Positions 22,901 through 32,200 of a stretch of DNA of 64,000 nt are shown piece by piece. The stretch's first letter is position 1. Each line of letters starts with the position of its first letter. The notes beneath the pieces are model-generated. The model ran no database searches. It saw nothing but the letters and a program-made list of their open reading frames with translations, and was not told the DNA's origin. The position numbers and the translations under genes are program-made. This DNA is from Symsagittifera roscoffensis (taxonomy: Eukaryota; Xenacoelomorpha; Acoela; Convolutidae), in NCBI RefSeq assembly GCF_963678635.1, contig NC_087068.1:35285436-35349435 (forward strand), written 5' to 3'.

Positions 22901-23862
22901 TGGAGTCAATACTAGGAAAGAAGTTCATGGGATATGTGAGCGGGAACTTCAGTGACTTTGAAAAACAGAAACAGAGAGGATCAACTGTCACAGATTACAA
23001 TGCAGTAGATGAGAATGATGAAATCCACCGAGTGATGATGGAAGTGGAACCATTGCTGGAAGCTTCAGGAAAACGCAATTGGAGGAGCATCATGTTGACA
23101 CTTGACGAGTTTCCTTGCCACTGCTTGCTGCAGACCTGGTGGTATCCCAAGCGTAGTAATTTGGTGTTGATCTGGGACTCTGGAGAGCTGCTCTCCATGG
23201 GTTTACCAGATTCATCACAGCCCATAACAATAGTGATAGTGGGAGTTATGATGGCGATACGATGGCTGGAAGCTCATGTGAGAGAAAATAATAGACAGGA
23301 GGCACCGACGAGAGAACAATTGCAGAAATTAGATTGTCTAAAAGATTTAGATCTTTTTGAGACAATGTGCAAAGTTCTAAATATTCCGATGGAAGTGAAG
23401 AAGATATGGGCAAGAAAACGATTGATGCCATGGTTCAGAGCTAACATGACTGCATGGTTGTACGAGTATGCGAAAAAGCATATGTCGAAACATGGCAGAG
23501 TGTACAGTGAATATCAGCTGGACATTGGGGCAGGAGCTTTCAAGCGAGCTTTCGTGACCCATCGGAATGCAGTGACCACCGCTGTGAAAAGAATTTCCAG
23601 GACGAGCGAGCGTAGTGGAAATGAGAAGGCAGAGATGCTGAAAGAAGATTTGGAGAGAAACGTGACGTTGTGTCTCCACAACAGCTTCTGTAGAAACAGA
23701 GAATCAAACGTGGATCCCCTACCTTGCTGTAAACAGAGGGTGGAAGAGCAGAAGTGTTGGAGGACGGCTTCCAACAGCGTCAGGATAGTCAATGACGTGC
23801 TACAAGACACGGAAACCGAGAGTGCGGAGTCAGCGTCACAGGAGGAGGAAATGGAGCATTGA
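16984..23862 (+). CDS. ORF2: giant env-position protein with SGNH-hydrolase-like module
   Basis: The frame is open from 16783 to TGA 23860-23862; the first ATG is at 16984, giving 2292 aa. The ATG context is weak (T at -3), so a non-AUG start or a spliced leader start is possible. I see no signal peptide, fusion peptide or membrane anchor, so it is not an ordinary envelope protein. Residues about 175-400 from the ATG resemble SGNH/GDSL hydrolases: a block-I-like strand ending in VVANSEF (Ser 182), a block III AGINDHL (Asn 233), and a block V D-x-x-H (DDDH, His 387) before a helix. The GDS of block I is not canonical. About residues 960-1025 are an acidic, Gln/Ser-rich linker. The long middle and C-terminal parts are unrecognised; the extreme C-terminus is Cys-rich (CCKQR near residue 2250). 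Esterase-like ORFs are known in CR1-type LINEs. An activity here is inference only. Confidence 0.8.
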   Translation: MWSRSIPSPWHIYKEELMKLDLQRVSFIEDARRMLNGATLSVSRLYSITGVDWLIAASINFSSTTALRFADLEGLPSNNTIGPVNARPLQDVRLNHDERNREERPGRFLTARAPIGQHVKIFRQLTTPPGHVKERVYPKLVNQDGDAQRYGGLTAIKKDETIFAAYDKAEMRKAKIMVVANSEFVYTSKSLFWPDVIMLAAVDLDLLQSVSLAIGVQRQTEMNPITIVFAGINDHLHSRGFLSRLRDPATAENAVWPAIKDILESMGEVVDATKEGSFNKVTLRVVFALSPGYAYLPDGLKFVYAMVALLSEGKYDVIISAPNRMIEMENLRPLKAELPAVWSDISNAMRGFKDHALHMLVLDEVLGLELSNFSRQLKLKPGIDDDHRVITAMSNDLWFRAMEVASEDTRRKNSLETRAHLEAMVLRTKPEANQWLHLNPRVAALGADAFQQGPVMITRIHAYLLKEVHLAENNGEKTAEFVNRMCQITLETFWTQEVKGQEGFERTDSMLEGLGAGWTASFLAKVYPKVSHYLIKEFLQAVVKVSIVELIALFVTFGAENFVKGPVILLTDGIQNLRLDGLLTLIAITHGNLGALMKLARCPEQMKERVRNLDMKKSTDSWNKIRDLRHTLIQYLLQQNRFGTGEDETIEREEDVRRHVGGMPLLTDLSLAMRIDPLALIRGVTEFVTVIYGPAVTFAFPDVKVEAYRRSVLHLNLISAVDGSTLNWCEQHALRELMSEDLLFAKISEPEMTVINFDDHFCDRMGEVERGHIEVFPKLWNLRPYDKTNGEMTRVPRLTAAYHKVREETKDWGDYKKLPEAIPEFPLIRRMLLGAVSVVQTPRLRAFETNERRVGNFSATMDPYFVGRNAAVLQYTRFAYTDQATRRRISNAATPKPEGFDEEWRGLGLAPMRMRGRTELPEASVILTSVRKEMKAAGVLQTRIFLAPFGCEEIKVVHGEEEDKSAGTLLIPRFQEEADNDKQGPSNSNRDKSEGDDGQGGNRQTEEPMQQDQAGGEDDRASTGGTSSLDFNIFSDLENNADTLETTEPADEGISTLEPPSAFEEMKRILPESSSPGNTRNNDQRILMESPRRRRIEASARVPFLGTLPEEEWEVHHRDHESRTGCKLDRVAFMEEVWTVIQSYGTQSILKTGLNQPLMREVLDKLDECEGRLSELLIDSATDESEANSPIKMTPQDNEGEVVYLSRTRRGTMRSKMVIDKINAMKMKLGSRVMPRRIGKTKVDSEISMKAGNSAKRKRVEEVMDLGQGDYQLSGTDRILTDIAMVPPILMAGIKSTGYKSKRSDRTLTGATLEMEILSQCGESKMRDFKPSPMNHGKGSVAGQLTPVEYNRLTVSETVSIDEPTGGYMEMLEYRNSARGYVVALEDEKAMEGYLEMMLQGTTLKQKAYGTLASSDVEAETIEQLVSLPWKAVVLRYFEEEMRTTPRIHALVALPYVRTELQLRFAWCMMGLTREEYDSEERKRSKEEKVFLMTNLRDLIVQEGAAVACAKRRDALCFIRFLIEQISVPALSTCVKMLKEGDERTKAMFLLAMLDMQQSKPMRVNMKEPEELEPMKKIDEIRRFSNKELRLTKESMGALPKSSEYCGPIKKKSYSYVSGIIGIAYNPFLSEDIRDCFFDYEQAVLLRFWTSRIVTTKSVNNPQAKLGLVLEEEVTAPSVPKSDKRVEFGLGFSDELLRTSLMAVWELMKPSWCPSPNADSILRATQDIQRELNADCNMRDLNIIYNVMITASKSNGEDRVELPGWGPEDWVKPGSCLAEVCGLEGHVCGSLDCVKTLEKQHKQLTVLFGNVVMRARTETELIADCHGGTDVNLVTALGFYSMFGSLESLLNLEQKHEMVTAISVEVFPGVLQTEQKYIGKWREAIETEMNIRHSETYCRPSGARYLVGSTLAPMCKSRYPVHFVAVDVKSTRTIVDQAFSVPKCVRLARMSEKSYELLCKMFSAVPERTKEELESILGKKFMGYVSGNFSDFEKQKQRGSTVTDYNAVDENDEIHRVMMEVEPLLEASGKRNWRSIMLTLDEFPCHCLLQTWWYPKRSNLVLIWDSGELLSMGLPDSSQPITIVIVGVMMAIRWLEAHVRENNRQEAPTREQLQKLDCLKDLDLFETMCKVLNIPMEVKKIWARKRLMPWFRANMTAWLYEYAKKHMSKHGRVYSEYQLDIGAGAFKRAFVTHRNAVTTAVKRISRTSERSGNEKAEMLKEDLERNVTLCLHNSFCRNRESNVDPLPCCKQRVEEQKCWRTASNSVRIVNDVLQDTETESAESASQEEEMEH

Positions 23863-24681
23863 CGAATGGTCGAGAAAACAAGAGGCGGCAAGAAAGAAAA
23901 TTAGAAGAATTTAGAAGTTTTAGAACTTCTAAACGACGGAAAAAGAAGAGAACAAAGGGATGATGAAGAAAAGTTAAAACTCAGAATTGTTTTATGTGTG
24001 TGAAAATCTCAAGTGAGAAACCAAGCAACCAAGTTGTAATTGAAAACTGAAACATTTAGTTGAGTTTTGAAATTGTTGCATTTATAAATTTGCATTTTGG
24101 TTTTAGTTGAAGTGGCTTTAGAGACACTCACTTATTATTTATTTAGAAAGGCTTGAGGGAAGAGTATATTTAAATATTCCAGCCTGCATGATTGTTTTTA
24201 ATCACTTAGGAAGACTGATCACTTTGTGGTGACATGAAAAACTTGAGTAACTTCTTGAGGAGGGAGGTTGTTGCATTGTTCTTTCTAACCACAAGGTCTC
24301 TTGGTTTTAATATTCAGGACAATAAACAAGCAAGATTTCCGAAGGGAAGGAGCATGGTAGGATAATTTTAGCTTGTTGGTTGGCAGGACTGTCCTGCAAG
24401 CCAACACCTTTTAAATCTAGGAGAAAAAGTTTCAATCGGGACATTGACACTGGAAGTCAGAAAATATGTTTTATCTTAAGTCATATCCTCAATGTGCAGA
24501 TTAATGAAAGAATTTGAAGGCTATAGTGATGTAGTATGATGCAATTTATATTCTGCAGTGAGTCGATGTGACGTAGGTAAAAGTAATTTCGTGCATTTTG
24601 TAAATTCTGTTCGATGACACTGTAACCATTTAGAACATTGCGCGATTCAATGAGGACATTGACCGGACTGTCCGGGGAGTA
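23863..24681 (+). other. 3' untranslated region of the LTR element
   Basis: No gene is seen. A 10-bp perfect stem with a 4-base loop lies at 23910-23933 (tttagaagtt ... aacttctaaa), 50 bases after the ORF2 stop. AATAAA occurs at 24321-24326. The region ends with the purine-rich stretch next to the 3' LTR. Confidence 0.6.
24669..24681 (+). other. Candidate polypurine tract / plus-strand primer site
   Basis: The bases tgtccggggagta directly precede the TGTGAC of the 3' LTR, where plus-strand DNA synthesis must be primed. The purine run ggggag is short for a polypurine tract. The same string occurs four times inside pol (13193, 13259, 13325, 15813), so internal priming sites comparable to the central tract of lentiviruses are conceivable. 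Confidence 0.4.
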
Positions 24682-25601
24682 TGTGACATTCGACCAGAAT
24701 GGCCAAAATGCAATTTATGCAGGATTCGAATTTTGAGCAGTAAGCCTTCCGAGTTGATGATTTCGAAGGATTAGCGACGTTATTGGAACGTTTAGCCAAA
24801 CGGTGAGGGCTAGAATATTCTAGTATTTTAAATTTTCAAAAATTCGAATGATGACGTCACATTTCTGAGAAATGCTGAAACGGCCATTTTAACAAAAAGC
24901 GAGTGAAAAACAGAACAACTTTTATCTGCGATCGCGAACAGTACGAAAATCGAGATTGGAAAACGACAACGAACTACAGAATAGCAGAGAACGTTCCGAG
25001 TTGCAACTATTGTGCTGCTACAATAGTTGCAAGGCCGTTGCCAACAACTGTGAAGGGTGAGAACCAGCCTTCCGGATTAGCAAGAAATCAAGAGTAAGGA
25101 GCTTGATTCGGCGGATTCAAGAATCCGGAAGGGTCTCGGGACGGAAACTTTTATTAACTCACATAAACTTTTAGCATCCTGTCATGTCCTGACTTGAATT
25201 TAACTGATATTTTGATTAGTTTTGACAAGGATGAGAAGCTAGGAGTTGGGGGAAAGGGTTGATCCATCTTCGATGGAGATGATGATTTTTATCTACTGAA
25301 CAAAAACAATAGTAATATAATAAGTAGTAGCCCTGTTTTTAGGAGTGACCTCGTGGTCTGGGGATACAGAGACCCAGCCATGAGCTCACTATTTTTGCAT
25401 GTAATTCAGTTAATTTGAGCGTTCTGGTCGAAGCCGGAGAACAGTAACGTTTTTGTCGACCCGATGTAAGAAAGACCACCGAAAAGTACTGGCTTGGTAG
25501 AGACGGTGAAAAACATGCAAAGCTCTGTTTAGACGCTGGCCAGTCGTCTTAAGACTTAGTTTTGTTATCCGTCGATATGTATCTTCCGGGCGAATGTTAC
25601 A
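24682..25601 (+). repeat. 3' long terminal repeat (920 bp)
   Basis: This copy is collinear with the 5' LTR (offset 21697), with two substitutions seen by eye. One of them, near 25049, breaks one base pair of the small ccgttg/caacgg hairpin. Such near identity is expected soon after integration, because reverse transcription makes the two LTRs identical. It ends at 25601 and is followed directly by the rest of the LINE tail. Confidence 0.95.
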
Positions 25602-25760
25602 ATTCCAAAGATTTTGACTGGAATACGTGATGAAGGGACTCCTGACTGTAACCTCGGTTACTATGATACTTTTGACCTTCTGATTACCCTCTAAAAATAG
25701 TAACTCTTGACTGTAACCTCGGTTACTATGATACTTTCGACCTTCTGATCTTTTTTTACA
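25602..25760 (+). mobile_element. Displaced 3' end of the second LINE with tandem repeat
   Basis: Directly after the LTR element, attccaaagattttgactgg continues the LINE 3' sequence interrupted at 2984. It then runs into two copies of a unit with the core tgactgtaacctcggttact, starting at 25643 and 25708 (period 65 bp), and ends in a T-rich stretch near 25750. Short tandem repeats at the 3' end are typical of several LINE groups. Confidence 0.7.
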
Positions 25761-26273
25761 CGTAACTCGACAGGAGTAAAAACAATATTGTATGTATTAC
25801 AATTAAAACAAATTCGTCGAAAATTGTGTTTCATTTATTGTACCGAGTACGCACGCGGCGTTCGCAGTCTGTATTGCCAGGGCGATTCTCTGTTTTAAAA
25901 AGCTGTCTGCCCTGGGTTCCTCAGTACATATGCTAAGGTGCTTACAAAGCTTGCTGAAAAAAGCCGTGCTGGTGCCGGCCGCGCCCTGAATCTCAATTGC
26001 TAGCCATCCATCATCTGCTAAGTCTGGTTTAATCAGGGTCTGGTTAAACTACATAGCGGAGGCAATTACGGGGAAACGTCGGGAAAAGACGCAATCTTTT
26101 GTACTATGGAGGCTTAAGATTTTCTGAAGGACGTTAGTTAAATTCCACAAGTTCTTGTAAAGTGTATATTTACGATTACATTTTCTGCGAATTAAGCCGG
26201 GCAATATGATGTTTATGAAAAACTTGTTATTATCACACGTGCGACTTGTTTAAATTCCAAGCGGCTACGCAAA
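25761..26273 (+). promoter_or_regulatory. Upstream region of the kinesin-light-chain-like gene
   Basis: These 0.5 kb separate the LINE end from the gene start. No coding frame is supported. The stretch 25850-26090 is more GC-rich than its surroundings and may hold promoter or 5' UTR. No TATA box near a plausible start can be assigned with confidence. Confidence 0.4.
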
Positions 26274-29200
26274 ATGCCGAAAGTAAAAAAATCTAAAAGC
26301 AAAGGTGCTACCAATACCGAAGCCAGTGCGCCCGGTGAGTTCATACTTAACTTCTTTATAATAAATATAAAAGTTTCAGTTGGATAAATGCTAGCTTTCA
26401 TTTGCTGAATCGGAGATAATTAATACATACGCAGATAAGCGTTAATGATTAGATGACAAGGCAAGTACTGCTATAGACGATGCCTTTGACGGGGCCGAGG
26501 CCACAGATTTGAAGGACGATGACTCAGCCTTAGGAGGAGATCCAAACATCCCTGTTCCCGAAGACAAGCCACGTTAGATATTTCATATTTTAAGTATTGA
26601 GTTCATTGATCAATGTTTTGACATAGCATTCTCTTTCTGCATATGCGGCTTGACTGAAAGTGATACAATTGGTATATAAAATAACTGGTGAATACTGCTC
26701 TTTAAAGCTGGTACCGAACCCGGAGCTGATAAAGATATTGATGCTGACGCTGGTAAAAGTGGAGCTGACAATCTCGGAGAATCGGGAGTGGATGACCTTG
26801 GTAAAAGTGGAGGCGCTGACGATTTGGGTGGATCTGGAGCAGATGATTTAGGGAAAAGTGGAGGCACGGATGATCTGGCTAAAAGCGGAGGAGCTGATGA
26901 TCTTGAAGGAGCTGGAGTGGATGATCTTGGGAAAAGTGGGGGAGCTGATGATCTCGGAGGAACCGGAGCCGATGATCTGGGAAAAAGTGGTGGAGCTGAT
27001 GATCTTGGAGGAAGCGGAGCCGATGATTTGGGAAAAAGTGGCGGTGCTGATGATTTGGGGAAAAGTGGCGGAGCCGATGATTTGGGGAAAAGTGGCGGAG
27101 CCGATGATTTAGGGAAAAGTGGTGGTACTGATGATTTGGGGAAAAGTGGTGGTCCTGATGATTTGGGGAAAAGTGGCGGTGCTGATGATCTGGGAAAAAG
27201 TGGCGGTGCTGATGATTTGGGGAAAAGTGGCGGCGGCGCTGATGATCTGGGAAAAAGTGGCGGTGCTGATGATCTGGGAAAAAGTGAAGCTGACGGTCTC
27301 GGAGGAACTGGAGCTGACGATCTGGGAAAAGGTGGAGCCGATGATTTGGGAGGAAGTGGAGCCGATGATTTGGGAGGAAGTGGAGCCGATGATTTGGGAG
27401 GAAGTGGAGCCGATGATTTGGGAGGAAGTGGAGCCGATGATCTGGGTAAAAGTGGTGCCGATGATTTGGGAAAAAGTGGTGTCGATGATTTGGGGAAAAG
27501 TGGAGCCGATGATCTGGGAGGAACTGCTGCCGATGATCTGGGGAAGAGTGGAGCTGATGATCTGGGGAAGAGTGGAGCTGATGATCTGGGGAAGAGTGGG
27601 GGAGATGAATTAGGAGGAACTGGTGCGGATGATCTCGGAGGGTCAGTTTCGGCGGACGTAGTAAAGAGCGAAGGAGCGGATGGCCTCGGAAAAAGTGGCG
27701 AAGCTGATGATTTGGGAGCGTCCGGTGCGGATGATCTGGGGAAAAGTGGCGCAGATGATCCTGGAGGAACTGGTGCTGCTGATGGGCTTGGCAAAAGTGG
27801 CGCAGATGGCGGTGGTTTAGAAGGCGATGACGATATACAATGGAGTGTCGGAGGAGAAGATGCTCCACCTGACCCGGGAAGCACTGAGATGGAAGAAGGG
27901 ATAGCACCTCCACCCAAAGGATCAAGTGGAGGAGGAGGCCCAGACACGGGCTTTGATGAGCATGCCAGAAACGCGCAGGATGCGCAAGGTAATCTGCAGC
28001 AGCTGAAAATGCAAAATGACCAAATGAAGGGAGAATCAGGAGCTCCAGAAGGAGGAGAGGACGATGAAGGAGGGTATGTTTGAATGTCTATTCTCAAAAT
28101 CTGAAAGAGACCTTGTTCAACTTACTGAGGCTTGGTCTTAGATCAAGACCAAACATTTTTTGATGGCCTAAGTCCACACGCCATTCTTTGCCGAACAAGC
28201 GGACAATGTGAACAACAATTCTAAATATAAAATTTTGCAGGCGGGGTGGGAATAGGAAAAATTCGAAAGCTTTCTATCGTCATCAACTTTTTGATACACC
28301 ACTAAAGCTTTGGATATACAATTTTAAGATAATTACTTGTTTTTCAGCGGAGAAGCGAAATCTAAAGCAGGCGCTGGAAATGCTATGACGGATAAATTCC
28401 TTGGCTATGGATTGGTTGACACAGATGTAAGTTCGCCTTGCTGTTTTTTTGGCTCCTTTCCACGTTCCCACATATCAAAATTTTAATAATCAAAAGTTTT
28501 TTTAATAGTTCTACATGCGATTATGGCTCAAGGCTTGATTTTATGCTGAAACGTTAAATGGCTCTCCATGCTAAGTCTTGATATATAATGTCGAGCAGTG
28601 TAATACTATGATTTTTTTTTTCTTCAAACAAAGTCGCAATCAAAAGAGCTCATTTTGTGGCACTTTTGCATTAATCACCATCTGTATCATTGTAAACTCC
28701 ATAGCATCTTTTTTCTGCTTTATTGATGGCTAGTGTTTGAAGATTTTCAGTGTATGTATGTAATGTATTTGTATGTAATGTATGTATGCATGTATGTATG
28801 TAATGTATGAATATAATGTTGTAATGAATGTATGTAATGTATTTATGTAAAATATGTATGTATGTATGTTATGTGTGTCTATATATGTGTGTGTGTGTGT
28901 GTGTGTGCGTTTGTCTGTGTGTGTGTGTTTTTCACGGTTCTTTCTATTCGCACAAGCATCAAATTAATGTTTTCAGGAGTATTTACAAGGTTCAGTAGAG
29001 CTGAAATGTTTGTCAATGGCGCTTTTTTTTCTACCCGCCTGCTATTTTTTGTAAGTAATTTTGGTCACTTTGTGTGATTATTACACATACTTTCATGCCG
29101 ATAATTGTTCCGACTTTCGATACGAAATTAACGGAATATTTGTGCTCGGGGTGGGTTTTTTTTTTCTTCAGACAAATTTCGACTTTTTAACTAGCCACTT

Positions 29201-32200
29201 TTGCCGGAATTTTTAAATATCATTCGAAAGGTATTGTTGTCCTGAGCTCAAATTTGAAAAGATATTTCACCTGTGATTATTTTTCGTAAAGTTATGGGGG
29301 TTTAAACATTGCCATTTTGGCCAATTTGGGACAATTAACGCGCGATATATTTCGCGCTATTAACGCGTAAGCGGAGAGTTAATCCGTCTAAGAAATCGTT
29401 CCAAATTGGTTAAAAGAAGCTTTTTTGTCATAATTGGTTTGTCATAAGGAGCGAAATCTATACTTTTGTACTTTAAATGGCGTGTGGGGGGATGATTTTC
29501 ATCAAAAATTTCAAATTTTAGAAAAAATTTTTTTTTTCATTTTGTTTTATTTTATTGAAATTTTTTATGTTATTACTCCTCCATAAACATTAAAAGGCGG
29601 TCGGAACATTCAGGACTTCGCCCTGATACGAGCAGTCTTGTTTTTTTTTCGATTTTGTTTTTCCGTCTCATTTTCATGTCGCTAGCTTGCAGTGTTGCGC
29701 GCACTTGCATTGTCTGTAGAAATATGCGAACTATTTAATTTTATTTTTCAATTACTTTTTCTTAAATGCTTTGCGGATTGAATTTTGTTTCGGAATAGAA
29801 ATCGGATATTGTTATCGTTTTCATATTGTTTTCCTAAATAACGTGTTTTCTTGCCTAATGTTTGTTCGTGGCTCTTGTTTGTTTTTTTTTCTCTCCAGCT
29901 GTCTATGGGCTATGTTTTGATTTGCTCCTGTGAAATAAAATAACGGATTTTATCTTTGTCAGATTTGAAAAAGCAATCAAATACAGCGAACTTTCAATCA
30001 GAATAAATACACATAGCTATTTTAACCCTTTTTTAAGTTAAACATGGACAATCGGTTGCTGTGCAAGTAGTGCAGAAAACTCAATATAAAAATGAACCCT
30101 AGAACTTAGGCAAGGCAGTTAGATACTAGTACTAAAATAGATATATTAGGTAGTAGTAGTAAAATAGGCGTATTCGACAATAGTTTTCCTCAAAAATTGA
30201 ATAGAAAATTTTTTTAAAAAGTTGTTCTAAATGTTTTTGCTGAAAATTTTCTGAAAAAGGCGCTATTCAAAAATTAATTTTACTGGTTTAAAACTAAATT
30301 TCCACGGCTTAACTTAAGAAAAAACTATAATGTGCTAATTATGAAAAACTTGCTCGCTTAACTCGCTCAAAGTTAGTTTTTTGTCGACACTATATGACCC
30401 AGGGTTTCCTCAAAGTTACTCCCTTTTTAGTGGTCAGAACAAAAATAATTTTTGTTGCATGCAAATGTATTATGAAAAATCTGCAATATGAGGAGATTGG
30501 AAAAAAAGTAAGAAAGTATCTACTGATTGTGTTGTAGTATCTACATATATAGTTAAAGTTAACAAAAAAGGGTTTCTGCCCCCTCTCCAATATCTAAGTT
30601 AACTGTAATGGGATGGGGGTATCTATAGTGAAGATTTGTGAGAATCCAAGAGCTTTAAGGTGATATATTGCTTAAGTATAACTCAGCGAAAGAAATTTAA
30701 CAAATCCGTAAGCAATTTCGCACAAACTTACATTGTTTCAGTTCATTATCAGCATGAATGCGTACTTGAAAGAGAATGAAGCGGAAAAGCGGCTGCTGAA
30801 AGCGCAGGTTAAGCGACTCTGCCAGGAGAACGCTTGGCTGCGTGAACAAGTGGAGAAGGGCGGTCCCGTCGACCCAGATGGACAGCCGGTGGATCCCAAC
30901 GCAGAAGACAATCAGTCTCAAGTGAGTATTGACAACGAGAAATGCAACGACTGTAAAATCGCCTAATTGATTTGAGAAACTTTTTTTCAAGTTTAAATTT
31001 AAAAAGATGAAGCAAAAATTGTCTATTTATGTGCACAATTTTCCTGTTCATTAATTTTTAAAATTGTTATTGGGCTTACTAGATGCATCATCATCTGGTT
31101 GCTTATACACCAATTCGTTGGTGTTCGTCAATTACTTCGTTCATGGCATCGATATTTCTGTACATTCAAATTGAATTAAGGCAGCACTCTTTTTTGGCTT
31201 TCAAATACCATTCTGTTCGTCAAATTCTCACAAGTTTCATCAAATTCAGTTTTCAGATAGCTAGGCCGAATGCAACGTTTGCTGCGTGGATCGCATACTT
31301 CTTTGCATAGTCAATCAACTGTTTTTGTGTGCCTTGCACTTGACTTGAAACTTTAAATTTGCTGTAGCAATGAACATACTGCTTGAATTATCTAGTAACA
31401 GTCACCGGCACTGAAGTTGTTTCTGTTCAGTTTGGGGAGGGCGAGGAAGGTGGCAAAGGGGCGGATGACATTGACATGGACATAGACAGGAAGGAACTGG
31501 CCGAAGAGGATGAGCCGGGACGTAAGTGTCAATTTAAACCAACCGATTCCATTACAGCTTCACTTTTTGGATATATTGTGCGCGTGATGGACCGTAAGCT
31601 CCAAACCATTTAGGTGGAGGCAATAGATAATTGGCTAAGCTTATTCTTATAAATGTGAGCGATGTTTTGTTGTGTTTCAGCCGACGAGCAGCCAGAAGGC
31701 GAGGATGATTTCAGTAAGTTGAGCTGTTGCGGTTTTTTTTTCTTTTTTTTTACGCACGTCTCATTACCCAAGCACTGAAATTCACCCTAGAAACGTTATT
31801 GAATTACAAACGAATTGAGTTTTTTCTAATTAAAAATTCCTTTCTAACTATTGAAAAATTCTTTTCAAAAATTAAATAAATTTTTTTTTCTATTCAAGAT
31901 GACATGGACATATGACATGTTGTAATGCAATGTATTAATAGTATCGCAAGTGTTGCGAAGCTCCACTTAGCCTCTGTGTTAATGAATGCTTCGATCTCTT
32001 TTCTTGTCTGCAGCTGACGACGGCACAGTGCAGGAGGAGGAGGGTGAGCCGGAACAGTACAGTAATGATGTGCCGACTAAACTGCGAGTGCTGAACAACA
32101 TGGTGAACCAGTATATAGAAGAGGGAAGGACGGAGACATGTGTGCCCCTGTGCAAGAAGGCCTACGCAGACATAGAGAAAGAGTTGGGGGAGGGACATCC

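Larger units (their letters stand above)
2985..25601 (+). mobile_element. Giant Ty3/Gypsy-type LTR retrotransposon, 22.6 kb
   Basis: The element is bounded by two 920-bp direct repeats starting TGTGAC and ending GTTACA. Inside are a 2.9-kb leader, a fused gag-pol frame of 3200 codons, a second frame open for about 2360 codons, and an 0.8-kb 3' region. The order protease, reverse transcriptase, RNase H, integrase and the GPF module after the integrase core place it in the Ty3/Gypsy (Metaviridae) group. Usual members are 5-10 kb; a few giant lineages (Ogre in plants, Burro in planarians) reach 20 kb or more. The flanks share ATT (2982-2984 and 25602-25604), or AATT if the terminal A is counted. 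Joining the flanks regenerates the LINE 3' sequence seen intact at 823-870. Both frames and both LTRs are nearly pristine, so the insertion is recent. The coding part is visibly less AT-rich than its surroundings. Confidence 0.95.

Noticed and set aside
16834-23862. ORF2 as a retroviral envelope glycoprotein
   Set aside because: No signal peptide, cleavage site, fusion segment or C-terminal membrane anchor is visible, and the length is several times that of Env.
26610-28097. A 495-codon minus-strand frame (Ser/Pro-rich) opposite the DDLGKS repeat
   Set aside because: The repeat unit is a multiple of three, so stop-free frames appear on both strands. The plus-strand frame joins a phase-consistent gene with a known family; the minus frame has no support.
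29104-29640. R1 repeat as a Helitron
   Set aside because: A hairpin near the 3' end is suggestive, but the 3' terminus is not CTRR, and the inverted pair gttccgac/gtcggaac is not a Helitron feature.
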